A DNA stretch of 64,000 bases. It comes from Lacinutrix sp. Bg11-31. GTDB lineage: Bacteria; Bacteroidota; Bacteroidia; Flavobacteriales; Flavobacteriaceae. The notes under the pieces were generated by a model, which made no database searches, had not been told where the DNA came from, and saw nothing but the letters and a program-made list of their open reading frames with translations. The translations under genes and the position numbers were made by a program. Of this stretch, positions 1 through 8,089 are shown one piece after another; the first letter of the stretch is position 1, and every line of letters starts with the position of its first letter. The stretch is from positions 992,001 to 1,056,000 of the forward strand of contig NZ_CP025118.1 of the NCBI RefSeq assembly GCF_002831665.1, in the 5' to 3' direction.

Positions 1-907
1 AAATAAAACCAGATAATAGAATTACAGGTAGCATTAATCCCATTAAAGAAATCATCATTGCTGTTTGCTGTGTTGCAGAAATTGTTGAAATTAAAATACC
101 TAAAGCTAATGCTGAAATAATAAATAGAATGCTCTCCATTGCTAATAAAAACAAGCTTCCTTGCACTGGCATTTTAAATATAAAGATGCTTAAAACCACA
201 ATGACGATAGCGTTTATAATAGATAGAAAAATATATGGAAACACTTTACCTACAATAACCTGAATTGGTTTTATTGGCGATACCAAAAGTATTTCCATGG
301 TTCCTAATTCCTTTTCTCTTGTAATAGAAATGGATGTCATCATTGCAGAAACTAACATTAAAATAATAGTCATAACGCCAGGAACAAACATGTACACACT
401 TTTTAATTCTGGATTATAAACCATTCTTGTTTGTGGTACAATTTGATAAGTAATTGTAATGTCTTTATTCAATCCTTTTTGATATTGCTGAAGAATGGCG
501 TTTACATAATTACTTACTGTATTTGCAGTATTAGGATCTGTAGCATCTGTAATAATCTGTATAGTTGCTTTGTGATCTTTGATTAGCTTTTTACTGAAAT
601 CCTTTTGGAAATTTAAAACTGCTTTTACTTTTCCTTTTTTAAAAATAGTTTCAATATCTGCTTCTCTGTCAATAAATTGATTGATACTAAAGTATTTTGA
701 AGCTGAAATTTTATTAATAATTTCTTTTGTTGTTGCATCTTTAGAATGATCTAAAACTGCAATATCTACATTGTTTATTTCATTAGTAATTGCGAAACCA
801 AATAGCATAATCTGGGCAATTGGCATTCCGAAAAGAATAAACAACGAGCGTCTATCTCTAAAAATATGGTAGAATTCTTTTTTTATGAAACCTATGAATC
901 TTTTCAC
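1..907 (-). CDS. ABC-2 type transporter permease (partial, 3' end outside window)
   Basis: Membrane subunit of an ABC exporter. Translating the complementary strand from a GTG at 905-907 gives an open frame to the window edge, beginning VKRFIGFIKKEFYHIFRDRR. It has a first membrane segment, then a large extracytoplasmic region, then TREKELGTMEILLVSPI, typical of the ABC-2 permease family (YbhS/YbhR, NatB-like). Several further hydrophobic segments follow before the edge. It lies downstream of two ABC ATPase genes on the same strand and is probably part of their operon, although the 127-bp gap before it is longer than the other gaps in the cluster. The GTG start is inferred because no ATG fits. 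A second permease may follow outside the window. Confidence 0.85.
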   Translation of the reverse strand, partial: MKRFIGFIKKEFYHIFRDRRSLFILFGMPIAQIMLFGFAITNEINNVDIAVLDHSKDATTKEIINKISASKYFSINQFIDREADIETIFKKGKVKAVLNFQKDFSKKLIKDHKATIQIITDATDPNTANTVSNYVNAILQQYQKGLNKDITITYQIVPQTRMVYNPELKSVYMFVPGVMTIILMLVSAMMTSISITREKELGTMEILLVSPIKPIQVIVGKVFPYIFLSIINAIVIVVLSIFIFKMPVQGSLFLLAMESILFIISALALGILISTISATQQTAMMISLMGLMLPVILLSGFI

Positions 908-1034
908 ACGATTAAATTTTTAAAATTCGTTTTTATAAAAATTAATTCAAAAATTGAAAGCGTGTGTAACCACTTCGTTCTCGCATTAAAAATTTTAAAA
1001 TTGAATTTGATTTTAAATTTTGTTAATTCTCGTT

Positions 1035-1763
1035 TCATCCTCTAGCTAGTTTTAAAAATACATCGTTCATATTTGCAACGTTAAATTGCTGCTTAAGCTT
1101 TTTTGGTGTGTCTAAAGCTTCTATTTTTCCGTTTACCATTATGGAAACTCTATCGCAATATTCAGCTTCATCCATATAATGCGTGGTTACAAAAACGGTT
1201 GTTCCTTTATTGGCTGCTTTGTAAATCATTTCCCAAAATTGGCGCCTCGTTATTGGGTCAACTCCTCCTGTTGGCTCATCTAAAAATACAATTTTAGGAT
1301 CGTGAAGCAGAGACACCGAAAAAGATAATTTTTGTTTCCATCCTAATGGTAAGGAGCCTACTAATTTATTTGCGACTTCTTCTAAACCTAACTCTTTAAT
1401 TAAAACAGTCGATTTTTCTTTGATATTTTTTCTTGACAAACCATAAATTCCACCAAAGAATGTGATGTTTTCTTTAACCGTTAAATCGTCATACAAAGCA
1501 AATTTCTGACTCATATAGCCAATGTTTTTCTTTATATCTTCAGCTTGTTTATATACATCAAAACCTGCGACTTTTGCAGCTCCAGAAGTTGGTTTAGAAA
1601 TTCCAATCAGCATTTTCATAGCTGTTGTTTTTCCTGCTCCATTTGCTCCTAGAAAACCAAATATTTCTCCTTTTTTGACTTCGAAAGAAATGGCATTTAC
1701 TGCTGTAAAATCACCAAACATTTTAGTTAGGTTTTGAGCTTCTATGACGTTTTCGTTTTTCAT
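1035..1763 (-). CDS. ABC transporter ATP-binding protein (drug/Na+ exporter type)
   Basis: Cytoplasmic ATPase of 242 aa that would power the neighbouring ABC-2 permease. Walker A GANGAGKTT lies near residues 39-47 and Walker B IVFLDEP near 160, followed by GGVDPITRRQFWE and the H-loop TTHYMDEAE. The signature region reads LPLGWKQK instead of LSGGQ; this variant is familiar in the YbhF-like subfamily and need not mean loss of function. It overlaps the upstream ATPase gene by one base (position 1763), so the two are probably translationally coupled and may form a heterodimer equivalent to the fused two-domain YbhF. Confidence 0.9.
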   Translation of the reverse strand: MKNENVIEAQNLTKMFGDFTAVNAISFEVKKGEIFGFLGANGAGKTTAMKMLIGISKPTSGAAKVAGFDVYKQAEDIKKNIGYMSQKFALYDDLTVKENITFFGGIYGLSRKNIKEKSTVLIKELGLEEVANKLVGSLPLGWKQKLSFSVSLLHDPKIVFLDEPTGGVDPITRRQFWEMIYKAANKGTTVFVTTHYMDEAEYCDRVSIMVNGKIEALDTPKKLKQQFNVANMNDVFLKLARG

Positions 1764-2665
1764 TATTTAGCTAATTCCATAAAGGTATCTTCTATGGTTG
1801 GTTCTGTTTTTTCTATATCTATATTCGATAAGTTTTTAGATTCTAAATAGACTTTTAAATCTTCCGGATTAAAATCTGATCTACTATCTGTATAATGCAC
1901 AAACTCACCAAAAGGATACACACTATGGTTGTGTTTATAGGCGTTTAAGCTATTAAGTAATTGATACGTATCATTTGCACTTACGTTATAAATTTGCTTT
2001 GGATAATGCTTCACAATAGCCTGAGGAGCATCAATTTGTAAAATTTTCCCATCTTGAATTAATGCAATTCTATCACACAATGCAGCTTCGTCCATATAAG
2101 GTGTGGATACTAAAATTGTAATTCCTTTTTGCTGTAAACGTTTTAGCATCTCCCAAAACTCTTTTCTAGACACTGGATCTACTCCTGTTGTTGGTTCATC
2201 TAAAAACAACACTTTTGGTTTATGAATTAAAGCGCAACATAAAGCCAACTTTTGTTTCATTCCTCCAGATAACTTTCCTGCACGACGGTTTTTAAAAGGT
2301 TCTATTTGTACATAAATTTCTTTTATTAAATCGTAATTTTCTTCAATGGTTGTTCCGAAAATGGTTGCGAAGAAATTTAAATTTTCTTCAATAGTTAAAT
2401 CTTGATAGAGTGAGAATTTTCCAGGCATATAGCCAACACTATTTCTAATTTTTTTATAATCTTTAACTACATCAAATCCTGCAACCGTTGCTGTGCCTTC
2501 ATTGGCAATTAAGAGCGTAGTTAAAATTCTAAATAACGTTGTTTTACCTGCTCCATCAGGACCAATTAACCCAAAGAGTTCGCCTTCTTTCACATTAAAA
2601 GTAATGCTCTCTAAAGCTTTTACACTTTTATAGGATTTTGATATGTTTACAATGCTGATGCTCAT
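1763..2665 (-). CDS. ABC transporter ATP-binding protein with C-terminal extension
   Basis: Second ATPase of the exporter, 300 aa. Walker A is GPDGAGKTT (about residues 35-43), the signature is LSGGMKQKL, Walker B is VLFLDEP and the H-loop region is STPYMDEA, where the usual His after the switch Thr is replaced by Pro (STPY against TTHY in its partner). The last ~80 residues form an extension after the ATPase core. It overlaps the cupin gene upstream and the other ATPase gene downstream by one base each, so this is a tightly coupled operon. Paired with the LPLGW-type partner, each subunit carries one non-canonical motif, so the two are likely complementary halves of one transporter. This pairing is inference; the domain assignment is secure. 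Confidence 0.9.
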   Translation of the reverse strand: MSISIVNISKSYKSVKALESITFNVKEGELFGLIGPDGAGKTTLFRILTTLLIANEGTATVAGFDVVKDYKKIRNSVGYMPGKFSLYQDLTIEENLNFFATIFGTTIEENYDLIKEIYVQIEPFKNRRAGKLSGGMKQKLALCCALIHKPKVLFLDEPTTGVDPVSRKEFWEMLKRLQQKGITILVSTPYMDEAALCDRIALIQDGKILQIDAPQAIVKHYPKQIYNVSANDTYQLLNSLNAYKHNHSVYPFGEFVHYTDSRSDFNPEDLKVYLESKNLSNIDIEKTEPTIEDTFMELAK

Positions 2666-3048
2666 TACTTCACTAAAATGAAGTTGCTATCTGTTATAGC
2701 ATCCACTTCGTGTTTAACGTCTTTATTGATCATTACAAAATCACCTGTGACTAAAGTGGTTTCTCCAGATGATTCCTTATAAACAGACTTTCCTGAAACA
2801 CATATTAAAATTGCAGGCACATTACTTACATGCTCTTTTAGTTGTTTTCCAGCTGCTATTTGTAATGATACAACTTTGCCTTCTTCGACTTTTAGAAGCA
2901 GTTTAGTTTGTACAGCTTTGTCTTCTGAATGTATATTTTTTAAATTCATTTTGGGATATGTATTTTTAAATTGTTGTGCTGTTGTATTTTCGTTGTTTTT
3001 ACATCCTATAAAAAGGAGTATTACTATTAGTAAGATTGCTTTTTTCAT
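2665..3048 (-). CDS. Small cupin-fold lipoprotein
   Basis: 127 aa. The N-terminus has a hydrophobic segment ending in IGC (about residue 16), a lipobox that predicts a lipid-anchored periplasmic or membrane protein. The remainder has cupin-like beta-strand spacing (AGKQLKEHVSNVPAILICVSGK ... TLVTGDFVMINKDVKHEVDA) with His residues where cupins often bind a metal. It sits inside the exporter operon between the adaptor and the ATPase genes, with a one-base overlap to the latter. No function is established; a periplasmic ligand-binding or accessory role for the exporter is inferred from position only. Confidence 0.7.
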   Translation of the reverse strand: MKKAILLIVILLFIGCKNNENTTAQQFKNTYPKMNLKNIHSEDKAVQTKLLLKVEEGKVVSLQIAAGKQLKEHVSNVPAILICVSGKSVYKESSGETTLVTGDFVMINKDVKHEVDAITDSNFILVK

Positions 3049-3059
3049 ATGTGTTTATA

Positions 3060-3956
3060 TTAATTGTTAGATGATAGCCACATTTCTGCTGGCATACCAA
3101 TTTTTAAACTGCCATCATTTTTAACGTCAACTTTTACAGCATAAACTAAAGCTACACGCTCTTCTTTTGTTTGAATTATTTTAGGTGTGAATTCTGCTTC
3201 TGAGGCTATCCAACTAATCGTTCCTTTATACGATTCCATAGCATCTGAATCATCAATTTTCACAGTTACTTTTTGTCCTATTTTAATATTAACCAATTGC
3301 GTTTCGCTGATGTAAACACGTAATTGCATGGTGTTTAAATCTGCAATTTTGTACAATGGTTTTCCAAAAGCAGTAATTTCATTTGGTTCTGCATATTTTG
3401 TTAAAACGGTTCCGTTTAAGGGATTTATGATTTTACTTTTCTGGATTTGGTCGTCAATTTGTTTTAACTGTACATCGATAGATTTAAGCTCATTTACAAC
3501 AGGAGCATTTTGAATTTCGACACTTCTTATTTGGCTTTTTATAACACCTATTTCACCCAAAACATCATCTAATTGTTTTTGTGTTCCTGCATTATCTCTT
3601 ATAAGATTTTGAGCGCGATTTTTATTTGTATTTACAGTTTTTAGCTTTGCATTTAACACATTAATTTGTGACAAAACACCTCTTGATTTTGAACTAATCA
3701 CAGCTTTAGATACTTCTAACTGCTCACGTTTTAATGTTAACGGAATAGTATCTATATAACCAATAAATTGTTCTTTTTGAAGTATATCGCCTTCATCAAG
3801 ATTAAACTGTATTAATTTTCCGTTATTTTCTGCAGAAACAGTTATTTCTGTCGCTTCAAAATTTCCGTAACCATCAGCTTTTTCGTTATCGTTTCCGCAA
3901 GAAAACAGCGTAAAAATCATGATGCTTAATCCTAAAATATATGTGTAATTTTTCAT
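3060..3956 (-). CDS. HlyD/MFP-family periplasmic adaptor lipoprotein
   Basis: 298 aa from the chosen ATG at 3956. A start at 3986 would add ten residues overlapping the upstream gene and would bury the signal sequence. From 3956 the protein begins MKNYTYILGLSIMIFTLFSC, a lipoprotein signal with Cys near residue 20. The body shows the adaptor layout: a lipoyl-like half (ENNGKLIQFNLDEGDILQKEQ), a long alpha-helical coiled-coil hairpin (about 75-165) and the second lipoyl half NPLNGTVLTKYAEPNEI, then beta-barrel strands. It would link the inner-membrane ABC exporter to the TolC-like channel encoded just upstream. Confidence 0.9.
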   Translation of the reverse strand: MKNYTYILGLSIMIFTLFSCGNDNEKADGYGNFEATEITVSAENNGKLIQFNLDEGDILQKEQFIGYIDTIPLTLKREQLEVSKAVISSKSRGVLSQINVLNAKLKTVNTNKNRAQNLIRDNAGTQKQLDDVLGEIGVIKSQIRSVEIQNAPVVNELKSIDVQLKQIDDQIQKSKIINPLNGTVLTKYAEPNEITAFGKPLYKIADLNTMQLRVYISETQLVNIKIGQKVTVKIDDSDAMESYKGTISWIASEAEFTPKIIQTKEERVALVYAVKVDVKNDGSLKIGMPAEMWLSSNN

Positions 3957-3966
3957 GGGTATATAT

Positions 3967-5217
3967 TTATTGTCCTTTAATAACATTGTAATTTGCTTTT
4001 GCTAGTTGTAATTGAGTTTTATGCTTTACCATTGTGTTTTCATCTTCGAATAAATTGGTAAGTTCTGTAATGTATGCAGAAGAGGTTATCACGCCGTTTT
4101 TAAGTTGCGAATCTGCAGATTTTAGCACTTCTTTTCTAAGGTTTATTATTTCTAAATCCGAAATAATAAAAGTTTCAAATTTTTCTATTTCTTTTTGTTG
4201 TTGATTTAGGGCAATGTTAGTATTTAGTTTAAAAATTTCAGTTTCATTCTCTATAAAATCTTTATTTATAGCTAAAGATTCTCTTTGCTTTTTGTTAGTA
4301 TTCCAATCGAAAATATTCCAATTCACTTTAACACCAAGTGTATAAAATGTTTGAAATGAATTATCAAGCATATTTAATCCTGGATTACCATATCCACCTG
4401 TTGCAAAACCTAGTAATTTAGGCGAATTTTGTTTTGACAAGAGGCTTTCTGAATTTTCAATTTCTTCTTTTTTTAATTGAAATAATTCCAACTCAGGTCT
4501 GTTTAATTTTTCTTGCAACTTTGTTTCTAACTCTGGGTTTTGAAATAGGGTAGAAGCACTTAATGGCTTACTAATTAAACTAGAAAGTGTTTCTATAAGT
4601 GCGCTTTTGTTACTTTCTATTTCTTGACATTGTTGATCTACTTTTAATAATTCGGATTGTAATATTTTATCTGAAGCAGGTAAAATAACACCGTATTTTA
4701 TACCAGATTGCACTTCTTTAATTTTGGCTTGTAATTGCGTCTGCTTAGCCTTTAATAACAACTGAGATTCTTGTGCTAATAAAACAGAAAAATAGAGTTG
4801 ATTAATTTGCTGTTTTAGCTGGTATAAAATAACTTCAACTTGTTTTTGTTTCGTTTTTAGTTGAGCCGTTTTAACCTTTAAAGATGCATCTGTTAATCCT
4901 CCATTATAAATTATTTGATTAACAGAAACCGTTGCACGATATTGATCTTTGTTTAATCCTTCAATCTCTGCATTTGGTATAGGGATTTCTATTACATCAG
5001 ATTGGTAGGTTGCTTGCACATCTAAACTAATTTGTGGCAATTTAGAATTTGAAATAACATCTAAATCTATTTTATTTTGATTTGCTAATAAATCATTTTG
5101 TTTAGCCAAAGGATAATAGGTTTCCACTAAACTGTAACATTCGTTTAACGTTATGCTTTGCTGAGAAAAAACAGAGATGCTAAACGTTAACGTTAAAATG
5201 AATAAAATCTTTTTCAT
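3967..5217 (-). CDS. TolC-family outer membrane efflux protein
   Basis: 416 aa with an N-terminal signal peptide ending SVFSQQ and the OEP repeat organisation: two halves of long helices separated by short beta-strand segments (INQIIYNGG in the first half, VKWNIFDW in the second). It should form the outer-membrane channel of the tripartite exporter. It starts two bases after the TetR gene stops and ends just upstream of the adaptor start, so it is cotranscribed with both. Confidence 0.9.
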   Translation of the reverse strand: MKKILFILTLTFSISVFSQQSITLNECYSLVETYYPLAKQNDLLANQNKIDLDVISNSKLPQISLDVQATYQSDVIEIPIPNAEIEGLNKDQYRATVSVNQIIYNGGLTDASLKVKTAQLKTKQKQVEVILYQLKQQINQLYFSVLLAQESQLLLKAKQTQLQAKIKEVQSGIKYGVILPASDKILQSELLKVDQQCQEIESNKSALIETLSSLISKPLSASTLFQNPELETKLQEKLNRPELELFQLKKEEIENSESLLSKQNSPKLLGFATGGYGNPGLNMLDNSFQTFYTLGVKVNWNIFDWNTNKKQRESLAINKDFIENETEIFKLNTNIALNQQQKEIEKFETFIISDLEIINLRKEVLKSADSQLKNGVITSSAYITELTNLFEDENTMVKHKTQLQLAKANYNVIKGQ

Positions 5218-5218
5218 C

Positions 5219-5830
5219 TTATTTTTTTATTGAATTAATTATAAAGTCGGCAACTTCAATTTTACGGTCTTCCATAAGTTGCTCATAGGTTTTGTTTTCT
5301 GTATTTGTAAATGCCATTATTAATGGTTTTGCTACAAAAGGAAAAATATTTAGTGCTAGAATATTTATGAATAACTGTTCTGCACTAATTGGTTTTATTA
5401 GCCCGTTTTTAACATCGTTTTCAACCTGTGCTTTAAATTTTTTAATGTTTGGAAATCCTTTATTTTCTTTTAATTTTAATATAAATTCCGGGTTTCTATT
5501 TAGTTCTTGAATAATAAAATTTGGTAAATAAGGGTGTTTAATAATAAACGTGATATAGTTTAACGTAAAGCTTTTTATCTTCTCTTCAATAGAAGAATCA
5601 TCATTTAAAATTGCATTTAATTGTGGTGCTAAAAGTGAAAAAGCATTTTTAAAAATTGCTTCAAAAAGCAATTGTTTACTTCTATAATAGTAATGAAGCA
5701 TGGCTTTATTAATTCCTGCTTTATCTGCTATTTCTTGCATACGAGCACCATCCATTCCTTTAGATTGAAAAATGTTTTTTGCTGCTTTTAAAATTTGTTC
5801 TTCTGTATTTTCGTTTTTCGTTTTCTTCAT
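5219..5830 (-). CDS. TetR/AcrR-family transcriptional regulator
   Basis: 203 aa. The N-terminal helix-turn-helix shows the TetR pattern: ILKAAKNIFQSKGMDGARMQ, then EIADKAGINKAMLHYYYRSKQLLFEAIF. The C-terminal ligand domain is divergent, as usual. It is the first gene of the exporter operon and would repress its own promoter; a clean 7-2-7 palindrome lies immediately upstream (5844-5859). Release by a toxic substrate would switch on the TolC/HlyD/ABC genes. The ligand is unknown. Confidence 0.92.
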   Translation of the reverse strand: MKKTKNENTEEQILKAAKNIFQSKGMDGARMQEIADKAGINKAMLHYYYRSKQLLFEAIFKNAFSLLAPQLNAILNDDSSIEEKIKSFTLNYITFIIKHPYLPNFIIQELNRNPEFILKLKENKGFPNIKKFKAQVENDVKNGLIKPISAEQLFINILALNIFPFVAKPLIMAFTNTENKTYEQLMEDRKIEVADFIINSIKK

Positions 5831-5843
5831 TTAACTAAACAGT

Positions 5844-5890
5844 TTAACCATGTGGTTAACAAATGTACATTTAAATACGATACAACCAAA
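5844..5890 (-). promoter_or_regulatory. Promoter and probable TetR operator of the exporter operon
   Basis: On the minus strand a TACATTTG (-7 element of the Bacteroidetes TAnnTTTG type, plus-strand 5860-5867) is preceded after 19 bases by TTTG (5887-5890). Just downstream of it is TTAACCA-TG-TGGTTAA (5844-5859), a perfect 7-bp inverted repeat with a 2-bp spacer, placed where a bound repressor would block the start of transcription. The TetR start codon lies 14 bp further on. Confidence 0.7.
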
Positions 5891-6313
5891 TATTTAAACT
5901 CATAAAATTTTGCTAAAACATTTTTATAAATAAACCAAAAGCCAGGCAGATACAATAATTACATAATAAAAGAGGTTAGCAAAACAATTTTATATAATGT
6001 ATAATTATAACTACAAATGTGTTTTTAATGAAACTAAGCAAACCATTTTCAAGTTCTGCATAGTTTTTTAGTAGACGAATTTTTATAGGGTATTATACAT
6101 GGTATTGAATTATAGTTATCAAACGAAGTTATATACCCAAAATTTGGATCTATAGTATATGAGAAGGATTACGAAAAGAAGTAATAAACGATGAAACGTT
6201 TTTTTAATATGCTATTATTCTATACGAAAAGTACAAATTAATGGAACGAGAGCTTACAAAATAGTTTGTATTAAAGAAATGAGGATGGTTGGTTTTTGGC
6301 AGATTTTTTAAAT
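5891..6313. other. Gene-free stretch with degenerate repeat remnants
   Basis: No credible coding region. It holds worn pieces that resemble the modular repeat described elsewhere: ATTTTATATAATGTATAATTA near 5990 and TATTGAATTATAG near 6105, followed by ATGGAACGAGAGC near 6240. Nothing else was recognised. Confidence 0.4.
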
Positions 6314-7051
6314 CTAAAAAAACTTGTTTTTTATATCCTCGGGTTTTATAACTTCAGTTTTTGCTATAAAATTCATGAGAAGATAAATGGCCATTATATG
6401 ACAAATACTAATAAGTACAGTAAAAGTTTTATTAAAATGTAAAAACTCATTAATTGAAACTAGTGCAATTTGAAAAAAAGTAAAAATACCAGACGCTAAT
6501 AAAACGGTGCCATTATTGTAATTATCATTTATATAAATAATTGCAAATGTAATGGTGTAAACTATTAAACTTAACGTGGCTAAAAAGATAAAAAACATCT
6601 GATTATCAGAAATAGAGTATATAAGTAATTCAAGAATTGTATATAAAACATAGATAATTAGTATAACACTAACTATAACAGAGAAAGATAGTAAAGATCT
6701 AACTTTTCCTCTATATAAGTATTTTTTGAGAACAAACGAACAAGATATTAAATACAGAGAAGTGAATGTCGCAACCCATCCAAAACAGCTTTCAAAACAA
6801 TAAAGCGATAGTACATTAGAAACTAATGTAGCTAATAAAGCAAAAATAAAAAATGGATTAGCTTTTTTTTTGGTAAGGCTTATGTATTTAATAATAATTG
6901 AAATAATTACAATTGGTGTTGTATATAACAATTGAGCTTTGTCAAAAAGAATACTCACAACAATAGATGCTAAAAAGAAAAGGTAAAATATAATATCGAT
7001 AGCATTTGTGTTTTTTAAAAAACGAGTACTAACAGATTCTCTTTTTGTCAT
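6314..7051 (-). CDS. Integral membrane protein, unknown function
   Basis: 245 aa made almost entirely of hydrophobic segments (about seven or eight), starting after a short charged N-terminus with MTKRESVSTRFLKNTN and ending KTEVIKPEDIKNKFF. The pattern is reminiscent of small YhhN-like multi-span proteins, but no motif supports a named family. It stands alone on the minus strand between repeat-rich spacers, with no obvious partner. The reading frame is long and uninterrupted in AT-rich DNA, which supports a real gene. Confidence 0.6.
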   Translation of the reverse strand: MTKRESVSTRFLKNTNAIDIIFYLFFLASIVVSILFDKAQLLYTTPIVIISIIIKYISLTKKKANPFFIFALLATLVSNVLSLYCFESCFGWVATFTSLYLISCSFVLKKYLYRGKVRSLLSFSVIVSVILIIYVLYTILELLIYSISDNQMFFIFLATLSLIVYTITFAIIYINDNYNNGTVLLASGIFTFFQIALVSINEFLHFNKTFTVLISICHIMAIYLLMNFIAKTEVIKPEDIKNKFF

Positions 7052-7218
7052 TTAATGAAGGTTTTGCTGTATTTGCATCATTTCAAAGATATTAATTAGT
7101 TTCTAAAAAACGGAATAGTATACAGCCATTATAATAATAACTTAAAAGAAATTGAATACTATTTGCAATGTGTTTTGTAAATTAAGCTATCGATGAAATT
7201 ATCTTATTGGTAGATTAA

Positions 7219-7683
7219 ATACCAGTATTCGTCTATATACTAAAAATTATTTTCGGGATTGTGTTATTAGTATTAATGCTATTTTGTAATATCTATATAT
7301 TTCATTGGCCAAGAGGATGGAAATCTAATATTTATTACAAGAAAGATTTTTCTAATGAAATGTGTTCCATCGTTGGTGAAAAAAATAGAGGCGAAATAAC
7401 GAAAGAAGAAGAATTCAAGGCCCTTGAAAAAGAATATTTAGCCAATAAAGCTGAAATAGATTTAAACGAATTAATACACAATAATGGTTTACTGTATGGA
7501 ACAAAATGGAGTATAGGTTATTCTGCCATGTTTAGTTTAGACCAAAATCAAACACCAATTCCTATCATGGTATACTTGTAAGAAGAGTTTATTCAATTCA
7601 GTTTAATAAAATTAAAGAAGGCGCAAAACCAGAATTTATTACTGTTTTTTATGATAAAAATATTCGCAAATACTTTCGATAAA
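7219..7683 (+). pseudogene. Broken gene for a small membrane-anchored protein
   Basis: An open frame begins after a stop at 7216, has no ATG (only GTG at 7261), and reads a hydrophobic segment ending IYIFHWPRGWKSNIYY, then a charged region. It stops at 7579-7581 (PIPIMVYL). A second frame takes over at once with GILVRRVYSIQFNKIKEGAK and ends KNIRKYFR at 7681-7683. The two halves join smoothly if a single-base frameshift lies near 7570. The missing start plus the shift suggest a decayed gene of roughly 140-150 codons; the family was not recognised. Confidence 0.55.
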
Positions 7684-7906
7684 TTAGAAATAAAGGTTTT
7701 ATTTAATACTATTAATACTTGAGCTTTAGTTTAAAGTAGGCCTGAGCGTTTAGATTGGGCTTATCTTAAGAGTTTCAATTATACATACTCCTAAAAGCGA
7801 TTTTTTTTCTTTTTTTTATTCATTTTTAATCTAAGCAGATTAAGCTATCTTCTTTATAAGAACATCAAAATAATTAATCCTACTATAGATATTTCGTCGT
7901 AAAACG
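7684..7906. other. Intergenic spacer
   Basis: No gene seen. The part from about 7800 (T-rich, then AAGCAGATTAAGCTATCTTC) is recognisably similar to the region near 24110-24150 and belongs to the shared upstream sequence described for 7907-8005. Confidence 0.4.
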
Positions 7907-8005
7907 GGTATTTATACTCTATCCTATTTTTTTTTATTAATATAAATTTGACTTATCTTAAATAATCGCTTTCTATTTTATAGAGTAATAGCTATATGTT
8001 TAAGA
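7907..8005 (+). promoter_or_regulatory. Upstream regulatory region of the tyrosinase operon (copy 1 of a shared element)
   Basis: Contains GGTATTTATACTCTAT (7907-7922), then after 20 bases a TAAATTTG -7 element (7943-7950), then TATCTTAAAT (7954-7963), CGCTTTCTATTTTATA and GTTTAAGA (7998-8005). The same blocks in the same order and nearly the same spacing lie upstream of the biosynthetic cluster at 24214-24317. The box occupies the -33 position, where no canonical TTTG is seen, so an activator is plausible. Only the right half-site of the inverted repeat found in copy 2 is clear here. Confidence 0.6.
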
Positions 8006-8089
8006 GTTTTTTTACAAACTAAAAACATATATAAAAAGTTAAAATTTATAAACTTAAGACATAATTCATACTAAAAAAAAGAAAATATT

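Noticed and set aside
1020..1060. Possible insertion in the 127-bp gap before the ABC permease
   Set aside because: The gap is AT-rich with no inverted ends or duplicated target visible; nothing supports a mobile element.
3957..3986. Upstream start for the HlyD adaptor
   Set aside because: It would place ten polar residues before the lipoprotein signal and overlap the TolC gene; ATG 3956 gives a clean signal.
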